A DNA stretch of 64,000 nt, from assembly GCF_004014875.1 (NCBI RefSeq), contig NZ_CP034929.1, forward strand, positions 2,852,001 through 2,916,000. Reading direction: 5' to 3'. The stretch is from Nocardioides yefusunii. Its GTDB lineage: Bacteria > Actinomycetota > Actinomycetes > Propionibacteriales > Nocardioidaceae. The position numbers were made by a program, and so were the translations under genes. The notes below the pieces were generated by a model. That model saw only the letters and a program-made list of their open reading frames with translations, did no database searches and had not been told where the DNA came from. The stretch's first letter is position 1. Each line of letters starts with the position of its first letter. Shown one piece after another: positions 49,390-57,618 of this stretch.

Positions 49390-50481
49390 TCAGAGAGTGA
49401 CGCCGACGAAGACCGGCTCGTTCACCAGACGGACCCCGAAGGCTGCCTCGACGCCGTCGCGGACCGTGCGGGCCAGGACGAGCAGGTCCTCGGTGCTCGC
49501 GCCGCCCCGGTTGGTGAGCGCCAGCGTGTGCTTGGTCGACAGGCTGACCCGACCGTCGACGCCGTCGGGCGTGAAGCCCTTCCGGAAGCCGGCATGGTCG
49601 ATCAGCCACGCTGCGCTGGCCTTGACGGTGCCGTCGGCCTGCGGGAAGCGCGGCGCCCCCTCGGGCAGGGTCGCTGCCTGCTCGGGGCTCAGCAGCGGGT
49701 TGGTGAAGAACGAGCCCGCGCTCCAGGTGTCGTGGTCGGCGTCGTCGGAGACCATGCCCTTGCCACGACGCAGACCCAGGACGGCCTCACGGACGGCGAC
49801 GGCCGGGGCCCGCTCCCCCACCTCGACGCCGAGGGTGCGCGCCAGTTCGGCGTAGGCGACCGGAGCGGCGAGCGAGGCCGTCGGGAGCTGGAAGGTGACC
49901 TCCAGGATCAGGTAGCGCTCGGGCTCGGCCTTGAACCGGCTGTGGCGGTAGGAGAAGTCGCAGTCGGCTGCGCTGAAGGTGCGCTGCGTACGCTCGACGC
50001 GGTCCCAGGTGCGGACCTGCGCGATCGTCGCGGCCACCTCGGCACCGTAGGCACCGACGTTCTGCACGGGAGTGGACCCGACGGCGCCGGGGATGCCGGA
50101 GAGCGCCTCGAGGCCGCTCCAGCCGTTCGCGACGGCCAGGGCGACGAACTCGTCCCACGGCTCACCGGCGGCAGCCTTCACCACGGCACCGCCGCAGGAG
50201 GTGTCGCCCGGCTCGACGTCGGAGACCACGCCACGGGTGGCGATCCGCACCACGCGGCCGGAGAAACCGGCGTCGGCGACCACGAGGTTGGAACCACCGG
50301 CGACCAGCAGCACCGGGGTACCGGCGGCGTCGGCGTCGGCGACGGCCGCGACGAGCTCGGCCTCGGTGGTGGCCTCGACGTACTCGGTGCCGGGGCCGCC
50401 CAGGCGCAGGGTGGTCAGCTCCGACAAGGTCGGGACGGTGTCGTTTCCGCGGAGATCACTGGAGTCGCTCACGAGGTCCAT
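49390..50481 (-). CDS. murB: UDP-N-acetylenolpyruvoylglucosamine reductase
   Basis: MurB reduces UDP-GlcNAc-enolpyruvate to UDP-MurNAc in peptidoglycan synthesis, using FAD and NADPH. The 363-residue protein has TTLRLGGPGTEYVEA, VLLVAGGSNLVVADAGF, GIPGAVGSTPVQNVGAYGAE with the FAD-binding core, the catalytic Ser in WSAGSFFTNPLLS, and KHTLALTNRG. It is the last gene in the run rpmG, hadA-like, hadB-like, murB. The ATG at 50481 follows a 69-base spacer. Confidence 0.95.
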   Translation of the reverse strand: MDLVSDSSDLRGNDTVPTLSELTTLRLGGPGTEYVEATTEAELVAAVADADAAGTPVLLVAGGSNLVVADAGFSGRVVRIATRGVVSDVEPGDTSCGGAVVKAAAGEPWDEFVALAVANGWSGLEALSGIPGAVGSTPVQNVGAYGAEVAATIAQVRTWDRVERTQRTFSAADCDFSYRHSRFKAEPERYLILEVTFQLPTASLAAPVAYAELARTLGVEVGERAPAVAVREAVLGLRRGKGMVSDDADHDTWSAGSFFTNPLLSPEQAATLPEGAPRFPQADGTVKASAAWLIDHAGFRKGFTPDGVDGRVSLSTKHTLALTNRGGASTEDLLVLARTVRDGVEAAFGVRLVNEPVFVGVTL

Positions 50482-50550
50482 GGAACCAGCAGGGGCCGCC
50501 GCGTGCCCAACCAGGCTCGCGACGGCCCCCGAGGTGTGGTTCGGGTGGAC

Positions 50551-50976
50551 TCAGCGCAGGCGCAGCAGGGCCTTCGGCATGCCGAGCACCTTGGTGCCGT
50601 CGTGCATCGCGGTCAGGAGCAGCGACACGCGCGTGCCGTCGTCGTCGGTCTCGACCTTCTTGACGACGGCGGTGAACTCGACCTCGGCAGCGCCCTCGGC
50701 CGGGACGACGACCGGGTTGGTGAACTTGGAGCCGAACTCCACGACCTCGGCACCGGGGAACCAGTCGGTGACGGCACGGGCTGCGAGGCCGAGGGTCAGC
50801 ATGCCGTGGGCGATGACGCCGGGCAGCCCCACAGCGAGGGCGACAGCCTCGTCCTGGTGGATCGGGTTCTGGTCACCGGAGGCGTTGGCGTAGGCGACCA
50901 GGTCGGCGCGGGTCAGCGCGAAGGTGCGGGGGCCGACGACGTCGCCCTCGGCCGGGAGGGGGGCGACGGTGCTCAT
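50551..50976 (-). CDS. hadB: MaoC-fold (R)-enoyl/hydroxyacyl dehydratase subunit, HadB-like
   Basis: A 141-residue hot-dog protein with the hydratase-2 motif YANASGDQNPIHQDEAVA (catalytic Asp and His), then GVIAHGMLTLG. In mycobacteria HadB pairs with HadA or HadC in the dehydration step of type II fatty acid synthesis. The gene follows the hadA-like gene with a four-base overlap, matching that order. The role in an organism without mycolic acids is presumably general or branched fatty acid elongation, which is inference. Confidence 0.82.
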   Translation of the reverse strand: MSTVAPLPAEGDVVGPRTFALTRADLVAYANASGDQNPIHQDEAVALAVGLPGVIAHGMLTLGLAARAVTDWFPGAEVVEFGSKFTNPVVVPAEGAAEVEFTAVVKKVETDDDGTRVSLLLTAMHDGTKVLGMPKALLRLR

Positions 50977-51416
50977 GCGGTGGCCTCCGGCTCAGCGTGG
51001 GTGGTCTCGTCGGTCGCGCCGCGGTGGACGAGGGTGGCGGTGGCGGTGCAGACGAGCTGGCCGTCGGCGTCGGTGACGGCGCTGGAGGTGCCGATCAGGT
51101 CGTTGCCGCCGATCGTGCGCAGGGAGACGACCTCCAGCTGCGCGGTGAGGACGTCACCGACCGCGACAGGACGCGCGTAGGTGAAGCGCTGCTCGCCGTG
51201 GACGATGCGGTGCAGCTCGACGCGTTCGGCGTCGAGGAAGGTCTGCATGGCCTCGAAGGCCAGGACGATCGGGTAGGTCGGCGGGACGGCGTCGCCCGAG
51301 GGCGTCGAGCCGGAGCCGCCGGTGGCCTGCGCGAAGGACGCGACGGAGGCCTCGGTGACCGCGTGCGGGGCGGTCGCGGGGAAGGTGCGTCCCACGAGGG
51401 ACTGGTCGAGAGGCAT
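50973..51416 (-). CDS. hadA: MaoC-like N-terminal-domain dehydratase subunit, HadA-like
   Basis: A 147-residue hot-dog protein beginning MPLDQSLVGRTFPATAPHAV, with VPPTYPIVLAFEA and GEQRFTYARPVAVGDVLTAQ. It has the structural fold but lacks the catalytic hydratase-2 motif that its partner carries, as expected for a HadA/HadC-type subunit. It lies between the rpmG terminator and the hadB-like gene. The order tRNA-Thr, tRNA-Met, rpmG, hadA, hadB equals the mycobacterial locus. Confidence 0.8.
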   Translation of the reverse strand: MPLDQSLVGRTFPATAPHAVTEASVASFAQATGGSGSTPSGDAVPPTYPIVLAFEAMQTFLDAERVELHRIVHGEQRFTYARPVAVGDVLTAQLEVVSLRTIGGNDLIGTSSAVTDADGQLVCTATATLVHRGATDETTHAEPEATA

Positions 51417-51429
51417 GACCCCAAAATAC

Positions 51430-51465
51430 GTAGCGCCCCACCCGGCAAGCCGGGTGGGGCGCTAC
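51430..51465 (-). terminator. rpmG terminator hairpin
   Basis: Perfect 16-base arms (GTAGCGCCCCACCCGG and its complement) close on a 4-base loop, 21 bases after the rpmG stop. On the minus strand the stem is followed by GTATTTTGGGG. It lies only 14 bases before the hadA-like start, so hadAB may rely on readthrough or an internal start. Confidence 0.82.
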
Positions 51466-51486
51466 TGAAGAGTTAGTTCCGCTGGA

Positions 51487-51657
51487 TCAGCGGGTCTCGC
51501 GGTGCGCAGTGTGGGTGCGGCAGCGCGGGCAGAACTTCTTCATCTCCATACGGTCGGGGTCGTTCCGACGGTTCTTCTTGGTGATGTAGTTGCGCTCCTT
51601 GCAGTCCACGCACGCGAGCGTGATCTTCGGGCGAACGTCAGAGCTCTTGGAGGCCAC
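51487..51657 (-). CDS. rpmG: 50S ribosomal protein L33
   Basis: A 56-residue protein read from GTG at 51657, beginning [19 protein letters not shown], with AAAGGA upstream. It keeps two CxxC pairs (CVDC near residue 16 and CPRC near residue 43). It is thus the zinc-binding C+ form, for which zinc-responsive C-minus paralogues often exist elsewhere. It is co-located with two tRNA genes upstream, as in mycobacteria. Confidence 0.95.
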   Translation of the reverse strand: MASKSSDVRPKITLACVDCKERNYITKKNRRNDPDRMEMKKFCPRCRTHTAHRETR

Positions 51658-51752
51658 GATGAAGTCCTTTGTCGAATACGTTGGGCTGTGCGATTGCCGG
51701 TGAGTCCGGCTGACCGGACACTTGCTTCCGGATCAATGGTACTCAGGCTTCG

Positions 51753-51826
51753 TAGCGAGGACGGGACTCGAACCCGTGACACCACGATTATGAGTCGTGT
51801 GCTCTAACCAACTGAGCTACCCCGCC
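51753..51826 (-). tRNA. metT: tRNA-Met, elongator type (anticodon CAT)
   Basis: The minus strand gives a 74-base tRNA. The acceptor is GGCGGGG/CCTCGCT (with G-T wobbles) and the discriminator is A. The D arm is GCTCAGTTGGTTAGAGC, the anticodon loop CTCATAA and the T arm ACGGGTTCGAGTCCCGT. Its acceptor starts with a paired G, unlike initiator tRNA, which supports the elongator type. No encoded CCA is seen. Confidence 0.95.
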
Positions 51827-51866
51827 AAGGGTAAGAGAGAGTCATCCTTACGAAATCCTCTCACAG

Positions 51867-51939
51867 AGCCCCTTTACGGAATCGAACCGTAGACCTTCTC
51901 CTTACCATGGAGACGCTCTGCCGACTGAGCTAAAGGGGC
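51867..51939 (-). tRNA. thrT: tRNA-Thr (anticodon GGT)
   Basis: The minus strand gives a 73-base tRNA. The acceptor pairs GCCCCTT with AAGGGGC, the discriminator is T, the D arm is GCTCAGTCGGCAGAGC, and the anticodon loop ATGGTAA between TCTCC and GGAGA has anticodon GGT. It is the first gene after a promoter at 51951-51978 and precedes tRNA-Met. Confidence 0.95.
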
Positions 51940-51950
51940 AACGAGCAAGA

Positions 51951-51978
51951 AGATTACACACCCGCGAGGGTGGCACAA
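51951..51978 (-). promoter_or_regulatory. Promoter of tRNA-Thr, tRNA-Met and rpmG
   Basis: On the minus strand TTGTGC (plus-strand 51973-51978), a 16-base spacer and TAATCT (51951-51956) form a good promoter. Transcription should start about six bases before the mature tRNA-Thr 5' end. Confidence 0.65.
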
Positions 51979-52033
51979 AATCGGACGCAGTCACCACTCG
52001 CCCCCGAGGCGTCCTGTGCCGCAAAGATGCAGG

Positions 52034-53443
52034 TCAGGACAGCAAGGAGCGGAAACCGAACGCGTCCTCCCACTGGAGCCCGATCTGGAGCAGGAGGTCG
52101 TCGCGCCCCCAGGCCGCGGAGAACTGCATGCCCTGCGGGAGGCCTGTTGAGGTCGTCGCCAGCGGCAGGCTGACAGCCGGGGTACCAGTGGCGTTCTGCA
52201 GCGGCGTGAACGCGACCCAGTCCATGAGCCGGCCCATCACCTGCTCGTACGGGGCCTTCGGGTCGAGGTGCCCCAGCAGCGGGGTCTCATGGGCCAGCGT
52301 CGGGGTCAGGACGACGTCGTGGTCGACGAAGAGCCGCGCCGCCCAGCGCCTGCTCAGTGCCAGACGCGCAGTGGCCTCAGGGATCCGGAACCACTCCGCC
52401 TTCGCCTTCGCCGCGAGGCCCAGCGTGAGGTTGTCGAAGTGCTCCGGATGCCACGAGTCGCGGTGCTGGCGCGGACCGGTGGCCACCACGTAGCCCGACA
52501 GGAACGCCCAGTAGCGGAGGAACGCGTCGACGAACCAGTCCGGGGCGATCCTCTCCACGCGCTCGACGTGGTGGCCCAACTCCTCCAGTCGGGCCGCCGT
52601 CTCCAGAGTGAGTCGTTCCACCTCCGGGGAGGCGGCATGACCGGCGACCGCCTCGGTGCAGACCGCGATCCGGAGCCGCTTGCCGGGCCCGCCCACGACG
52701 TCCCCGATGGGAGCAAGGCCACGTGGACGGTGGATCTTCTCGGCCTCTCGCAGGAACGCGACGGTGTCGCGCACCGACCGGGTCAGGACGCCGTCGGCGA
52801 TGATCTTCACCGGCAACGACTCGCTCAACTTCTCCGACGGAACACGTCCCCGCGTCACCTTGAGACCGACGAGGCCGTTGACCGAGGCCGGGATCCGGAT
52901 CGAGCCGCCGCCGTCGTTGCCGTGGGCGAACGGCACCGCGCCGGCCGCGACCAACGCCGCCGATCCCGACGACGACGCACCCGCCGTCCGCGCGAGGTCC
53001 CAGGGCGTACGAACCGGGCCCAGACGCGGGTGTTCGCAGGACGCCGAGAAGCCGTGTTCGGGCATCCGGGTGATGCCCAGGACCGTCGTCCCGAGCCGAG
53101 TGAAAAGGGACGCGACCGGGCCGTCTGACGTCGCGGCGCTGGCGGCGAACGCGTCGGTCCCGTGGCGCGTCGGGAGCCCGGCGACGTCGACGTTCTCCTT
53201 CAGCAGCGTCGGCACCCCGGCGAAGAAACCGCTGGCCAGAGGCCCGTTCCTGAGCCGGCGGAGGGCTCGTTCGGAGTCGTCGATCGCCAACGCTCCGAGC
53301 TGGGGCGCGACTGCTGCGATCCGGTCCCGGGCCGCCTCGGCGACCTCCACCGGACTCACCTCGCCAGCGTTCAACCGTTCGACCAGACCGACCGCGTCGA
53401 GGGTGCCCAGGGCGTCGTCGCGGACCGCGTTCACCTGTTCCAT
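52034..53443 (-). CDS. Amidase signature family enzyme
   Basis: A 469-residue hydrolase with the Ser-cis-Ser-Lys triad: Lys82 in LLKENVDVAG, the GASSSGSAALVAAG loop (155-168) with the cis-Ser, and Ser181 in GNDGGGSIRIPAS. The C-terminal substrate region GLPQGMQFSA is typical. The substrate (an amide, aryl- or aliphatic) is not predictable, and it lacks the company of gatB, so it is not GatA. A TAACGT box (plus-strand 53451-53456) lies seven bases before ATG 53443, so it probably has its own leaderless transcript. Confidence 0.86.
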   Translation of the reverse strand: MEQVNAVRDDALGTLDAVGLVERLNAGEVSPVEVAEAARDRIAAVAPQLGALAIDDSERALRRLRNGPLASGFFAGVPTLLKENVDVAGLPTRHGTDAFAASAATSDGPVASLFTRLGTTVLGITRMPEHGFSASCEHPRLGPVRTPWDLARTAGASSSGSAALVAAGAVPFAHGNDGGGSIRIPASVNGLVGLKVTRGRVPSEKLSESLPVKIIADGVLTRSVRDTVAFLREAEKIHRPRGLAPIGDVVGGPGKRLRIAVCTEAVAGHAASPEVERLTLETAARLEELGHHVERVERIAPDWFVDAFLRYWAFLSGYVVATGPRQHRDSWHPEHFDNLTLGLAAKAKAEWFRIPEATARLALSRRWAARLFVDHDVVLTPTLAHETPLLGHLDPKAPYEQVMGRLMDWVAFTPLQNATGTPAVSLPLATTSTGLPQGMQFSAAWGRDDLLLQIGLQWEDAFGFRSLLS

Positions 53444-53519
53444 CCCCCGGACGTTAGGGCCTCACAGCAGGACGCGCCAGAGCCCCGCAGCGCTCCCGCG
53501 GAGACGGTCGGAATCGCCT

Positions 53520-54224
53520 TCAGCGGACGAGCAGGACCACCGGAATCAGCACACTGGTGAGCAACGCCGTGAGCCCCATCGCGAGCCCGGAGAACGCGCC
53601 CTCGGTCTCGTCGTCGGACAACGAACGCGAGGTCCCGACCCCATGGGAGGAGGCCCCCATCGCCAGGCCCCGGGCCCGACGGTCAGTGATCCGGGCCCAC
53701 GTCATGAGTGTCGGGGCGAGGACTGCACCAAGGATGCCAGCGGTGACCGTGACCACCGCCGTCAGCGCCGGGACGCCGCCGATCGTCTCCGAGAGGGCGA
53801 TCGAGACCGGGGTGGTGGCTGCCTTGGGTGCCATCGTCGCAGCCAGTTCCTCCGAACCGCCCAGCAGGTGCACCAGGCCGTAGGCGGTCGCGATCGAGAC
53901 CACCGCGCCGATCGGCAACGCGACCAGCATCGGCGCCAGCACCGCCCGTACCCGCGACCACTGGCGGTACAGCGGCAGCGCGAGCGCGACCGTGGCCGGG
54001 CCCAGCCAGAACGACACCAGGGTCGCGGCGTCGGCGTAGGCGGCGTAGTCGACGTCCAGCAGCGTGATGCCCGCACCCGTCAGTGCGACCGCCGGGATCA
54101 CCGGCTGCGCGAGCGGGTGCGCGCCGGTGACGTGCTTGAGCCACAGCCCCAGGCGGTACCCGGCCAAGGTGAGCAGCAGCAGGCTCAGCGGGGAGCGCAG
54201 CAGTTCGAGGAGGTCCTCACGCAC
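53520..54224 (-). CDS. lrgB: LrgB/CidB family membrane protein
   Basis: A 234-residue protein with about six hydrophobic segments. The conserved LrgB region reads ATMAPKAATTPVSIALSETIGG, and ASSHGVGTSRSLSDDETEGAFSGL comes later. LrgB acts with LrgA in holin-like or metabolite (pyruvate, glycolate) transport. GTG at 54224 was chosen because AGGAGG lies six bases before it; the longer reading to 54251 would include that site. It overlaps the lrgA 3' end by eight bases. Confidence 0.86.
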   Translation of the reverse strand: MREDLLELLRSPLSLLLLTLAGYRLGLWLKHVTGAHPLAQPVIPAVALTGAGITLLDVDYAAYADAATLVSFWLGPATVALALPLYRQWSRVRAVLAPMLVALPIGAVVSIATAYGLVHLLGGSEELAATMAPKAATTPVSIALSETIGGVPALTAVVTVTAGILGAVLAPTLMTWARITDRRARGLAMGASSHGVGTSRSLSDDETEGAFSGLAMGLTALLTSVLIPVVLLVR

Positions 54225-54588
54225 GAGGTGCCTCCTGGTCCGCGCGCCCACGCCACGCCAGCGCGCCCTGGACGATCCACCCGACCACCAACAGCCCGGC
54301 CAGCCACGACACCACCAGCGAGACGCCGAGCGGGAGCGCGTGCTCGCGCAGCACCGTCAGGTAGGCCACGACGCCGACGCCGGCGGGGACGAAGAGCAGC
54401 TGCAGGTGCTTGAGCAGGGCCTCGGAGACCCGGACCGTGCCGGAGTCGTCAGCAGGACGGCGCCATGCCAACCAGCCCAGGAGCAGCACCATGCCGACCA
54501 CCGGTCCCGGCACCGGCAGACGCGTCAGCGCGACCACCACTCCCCCGAGGAACTGGCACAGCAGCAGAACGGTCAGCCCACGGATCAT
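54217..54588 (-). CDS. lrgA: LrgA/CidA family membrane protein
   Basis: A 123-residue protein with four hydrophobic segments. The LrgA signature is seen as RLPVPGPVVGMVLLLGWLA near residue 25 and then HLQLLFVPAGVGVVAYL. It is the small partner of LrgB. Its start overlaps the tag stop by four bases (ATGA), so tag, lrgA and lrgB form one translationally coupled operon, an unusual partnership. Confidence 0.87.
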   Translation of the reverse strand: MIRGLTVLLLCQFLGGVVVALTRLPVPGPVVGMVLLLGWLAWRRPADDSGTVRVSEALLKHLQLLFVPAGVGVVAYLTVLREHALPLGVSLVVSWLAGLLVVGWIVQGALAWRGRADQEAPRA

Positions 54589-55259
54589 GCGAGCGGGGCC
54601 TCCGCGGAGGGGGCAGCACCACGGCTCTGCTCTCGTCCCGCGCCGCGGCGGAAGCAGTCGTGCAGGTGCGGGTCGAACATCCCGGTCGCCTCCATCAGGG
54701 CGTGCATGGTGGTGGGTCCCACGAACGTGAACCCGAGCTTCTTCAGGGCCTTCGACATCGCCACCGACTCCGGTGACGTGGTGGAGGCCTGCGGCTCGAC
54801 GCTACGCGCGGGCGTGAACGAGCTGAGCAACGCCTCCAGGCCACCCTGCCGGCCCCAGTGAGGGTGCTCACGCAGCGCCACCGTGGCCCGGGCGTTGACC
54901 ACCGCGGCCCGGATCTTGGCGCGGTTGCGGACGATCCGGGCGTCGCTCATGAGTCGATCCTCGTCGGCGGGCGTGAACGCTGCGACCGCGTCGACGTCGA
55001 ACCCGGCGAAGACCTCGCGGAACGCGTCGCGCTTGGCCAGGATCGTGCGCCAGCTCAGGCCAGCCTGGAATCCCTCCAACGTCATGCGTTCGAACCAGGC
55101 GCTCTCGCCGCCGAGCGCGACCCCCCACTCGGCGTCGTGGTACTCGCGTTCCATCGCCGAGCCCGACGCCCACGGGCAGCGCAGCAGGCCGTCGTCGCCC
55201 TCGACACTGCGCGGGGCAGCAGCGAGGGCGTCGACGCGTCCTTGACCGGTCACCGACAA
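54585..55259 (-). CDS. tag: DNA-3-methyladenine glycosylase I
   Basis: Tag removes 3-methyladenine from alkylated DNA. The protein has LLRCPWASG, then YHDAEWGVAL, LEGFQAGLSWRTILAKR, SKALKKLGFTFVGPTTMHALMEATG and DPHLHDCF. These carry the four zinc ligands, Cys and His near the N-terminus and His and Cys near the C-terminus. Start candidates are TTG at 55259 and GTG at 55253; neither has a strong ribosome site. The Ala-rich tail of about 18 residues is extra. It is the promoter-proximal gene of the tag-lrgAB operon. Confidence 0.9.
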   Translation of the reverse strand: MSVTGQGRVDALAAAPRSVEGDDGLLRCPWASGSAMEREYHDAEWGVALGGESAWFERMTLEGFQAGLSWRTILAKRDAFREVFAGFDVDAVAAFTPADEDRLMSDARIVRNRAKIRAAVVNARATVALREHPHWGRQGGLEALLSSFTPARSVEPQASTTSPESVAMSKALKKLGFTFVGPTTMHALMEATGMFDPHLHDCFRRGAGREQSRGAAPSAEAPLA

Positions 55260-55281
55260 CTCACGAGCGCGGACGCAGGAC

Positions 55282-56298
55282 TCACGAGCGGGGGCGCAGG
55301 CGCACGCCCGGCATCACCGGCGCCGGGATCGGCGGCAGGTGCATGTCGGCGACCAGACCGAAACGGCCGTCCGTCATGAGCGTGGAGTCGTCCACCGGGG
55401 TCCCGTCGGGCACACCGGCGGTGACCTGGGCCTGCCACTCCGCGCGCGCGGTCTCGATCTCGTCCTGGGTGCGTCCCACGAAGTTCCACCACATCAGGAT
55501 CTCCTCGCCGAACGGCGGACCGCCGATCACCACGAGGCGCACCGGGGCGTCCCCGGCCCGCAACGTCACCGTGCAGTGGCCGGTGCCGAGGTAGAGCAGT
55601 TCGGCGCGCGCGACCGGGTTCTCACCGCCGCGGTGAGTGACGGTGAGTTCGCCGTCGTCGAGCAGGAAGCCGTGCTCGAAGGTGTCATCGAGGGGTACCT
55701 CGAGGCTCGCGCCGGCGTCGAGCAGGATCTCCGCGCCCAGCAGCGGCGTGAAGGTGTGCACCGGCGACGTGTCACCGAGCAGGGAGCCGAGGAAGACGCG
55801 GGCCTCCCAGCCGTCCCCGGTCAGCGCGGTGGGCACGTGGTGCTGGAAGCCGGGGTCGGTGGCGCGGTCCGCGTCGGGCAGGGCCACCCACATCTGGACG
55901 CCGTGCAGCACCTCGGTGCCGGGCATCGAGATCTCCGAATGGCTGATCCCGCGTCCACCGGTCATCAGGTTGCACTCGCCGGGACGCACGATCTCGTGGA
56001 CGCCGGTGGAGTCGCGGTGCTCGATCTCGCCGGTGAAGAGCCACGAGACGGTCTGCAGACCGATGTGCGGGTGCGGCGGGACGTTCATCCCGCCGCTCTC
56101 GTCGACGAGGTCGGGGCCGTAGTGGTCGAGGAAGCACCAGGCGCCGATCAGGGAGCGGCTGCGTGCCGGGAGGGTGCGACGCACCTTCATCGCGCGCAGG
56201 CCGCCGAGCGGCACCTCGCGCGGCGGGACGAGTTCGACGACGACGTCCTCACCGCAGGCGAGAGCGTCGGCCTGCGGGCTGCGTTCGGGGTTGCTCAT
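55282..56298 (-). CDS. Pirin family protein
   Basis: A 338-residue bicupin. Pirin features are NVPPHPHIGLQTVSWLFTGE with the metal-binding His residues, HRDSTG, RPGECNLMTGGRGISHSE, and the C-terminal block PVRLVVIGGPPFGEEI and MWWNFVG. Pirins act as redox-sensitive regulators or quercetin-type dioxygenases; the role here is open. ATG at 56298 has AGGAGA just upstream. The stop of the transporter lies eight bases before, so both may share a transcript. Confidence 0.9.
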   Translation of the reverse strand: MSNPERSPQADALACGEDVVVELVPPREVPLGGLRAMKVRRTLPARSRSLIGAWCFLDHYGPDLVDESGGMNVPPHPHIGLQTVSWLFTGEIEHRDSTGVHEIVRPGECNLMTGGRGISHSEISMPGTEVLHGVQMWVALPDADRATDPGFQHHVPTALTGDGWEARVFLGSLLGDTSPVHTFTPLLGAEILLDAGASLEVPLDDTFEHGFLLDDGELTVTHRGGENPVARAELLYLGTGHCTVTLRAGDAPVRLVVIGGPPFGEEILMWWNFVGRTQDEIETARAEWQAQVTAGVPDGTPVDDSTLMTDGRFGLVADMHLPPIPAPVMPGVRLRPRS

Positions 56299-56306
56299 GG
56301 TTCTCC

Positions 56307-57557
56307 TCAGGCGTTCTGCGCGGTCCGGGCCCCATCCTGACCCGCGCCGGCACGCAGGTGCCACACCCACAGCGCGACACCCACGACGGTGCAGACCAGC
56401 GACGAGACCGAGAACGCGAACGTGGAGTGCGCCAGGACCGGGGCCATCACCACCGTCATGACGGCCAGGAAGAGCTGCTGGCAGAACATCGCCCCCGACG
56501 TCGCGGCGCCGCGTCGTTCGGGGAAGAGGTCCATGACCGCGATCTGCAGGCTGGGGACGGCGATGCCGCAGGCCAGTGCGACCGCGCAGGGGGTGACGAG
56601 AGCGGCGGCGGGGTGGTCGCCGAACGGGAGGGCGGTCAGCAGCGCACCGAGTGCGGTGCCTGCCGCCGCGATCACGAACCCGAGGTTGACGGTGGCCTTC
56701 GCGGCGAGGCGTCCGGCGGCGCGGGCCGAGACCAGCGACCCGGCGCTGAGCGCGACGATCATCGGCACGAACAGGATCCAGAAGTCGTGCTCGCCCTTGC
56801 CGAGCAGGTCGACGACGAAGATCGAGGCGCCGCCGATGTAGAGGAACTGGCCGGCGAAGAGCATCGCGCAGGCCCACGCCAGACGGTGGAAGCCGCCGTG
56901 GCTGAGCACCGTGCCGATGCTGCCCAGGATCGCGGCGACCTTCAGCGGGGTGCGCTTCTCCACGGGGTGCGTCTCGGGCAGCGTCAGCAGGGTCGCGGCC
57001 ACCATGACCAGCGCGAACGCGGCCATGAACCAGAAGATCCAGTGCCAGGTGCCCCACCCCACGAGTGCGCCGCCGATGATCGGGGCGACGGCCGGGGCGA
57101 GGCTGAAGACGATCGCCATCAGGCTCATCAGCTGCTGGGCCCGGATGCCGGTGAAGACGTCACGAATGACGGTGCGGGCCACGATCGTGGCGGCTCCGGC
57201 GACGAGTCCTTGCAGGGCACGGAAGACGAGGACACCGGTGAGGCTGCTGCTCAGTGCGGCGCCGATCGAGGCGACGACGTAGACCGCGAGGCCGCCGAGG
57301 ATCACCGGGCGTCGGCCCAGGGCGTCCGACAGCGGGCCGTGAAAGATGCTCATCAGCCCGAAACCGAACATGTAGACGCTCACCACGAGCTGCATCTCGG
57401 TGACCGACACCCCGAACTCCCGCCCCATCGCCACGAACGCCGGCAACGGGGTGTCGATGTTGAGGGGCCCCAGCATCGTGAGCAGGGAGAGCACCAGCGG
57501 CAGCACCACCAGGGCACGACGACTGGACGGGTCGAGGGAGGTGGTCTGCACCAGCAC
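56307..57557 (-). CDS. Bcr/CflA-type MFS drug exporter
   Basis: A 416-residue transporter with twelve hydrophobic segments. Major facilitator motifs are seen as GPLSDALGRRPVILGGL between helices 2 and 3 and ALQGLVAGAATIVARTVIRD in helix 4, the latter typical of the Bcr/CflA drug:proton antiporters. GTG at 57557 or 57551 is the likely start. The longer reading to 57941 runs antisense to the divergent gene and is not coding. The drug range is unknown. Confidence 0.87.
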   Translation of the reverse strand: MLVQTTSLDPSSRRALVVLPLVLSLLTMLGPLNIDTPLPAFVAMGREFGVSVTEMQLVVSVYMFGFGLMSIFHGPLSDALGRRPVILGGLAVYVVASIGAALSSSLTGVLVFRALQGLVAGAATIVARTVIRDVFTGIRAQQLMSLMAIVFSLAPAVAPIIGGALVGWGTWHWIFWFMAAFALVMVAATLLTLPETHPVEKRTPLKVAAILGSIGTVLSHGGFHRLAWACAMLFAGQFLYIGGASIFVVDLLGKGEHDFWILFVPMIVALSAGSLVSARAAGRLAAKATVNLGFVIAAAGTALGALLTALPFGDHPAAALVTPCAVALACGIAVPSLQIAVMDLFPERRGAATSGAMFCQQLFLAVMTVVMAPVLAHSTFAFSVSSLVCTVVGVALWVWHLRAGAGQDGARTAQNA

Positions 57558-57618
57558 AGTCTGTACCGGGCTCGACGGACGACGTCCTCCACCCCGGACG
57601 GTGTCTAGGCTGGTGGGC

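Noticed and set aside
56299..57057. Fusion of the pirin frame to an upstream stretch
   Set aside because: The stretch is an out-of-frame shadow of the MFS transporter on the same strand. The pirin has its own ribosome site and ATG at 56298.
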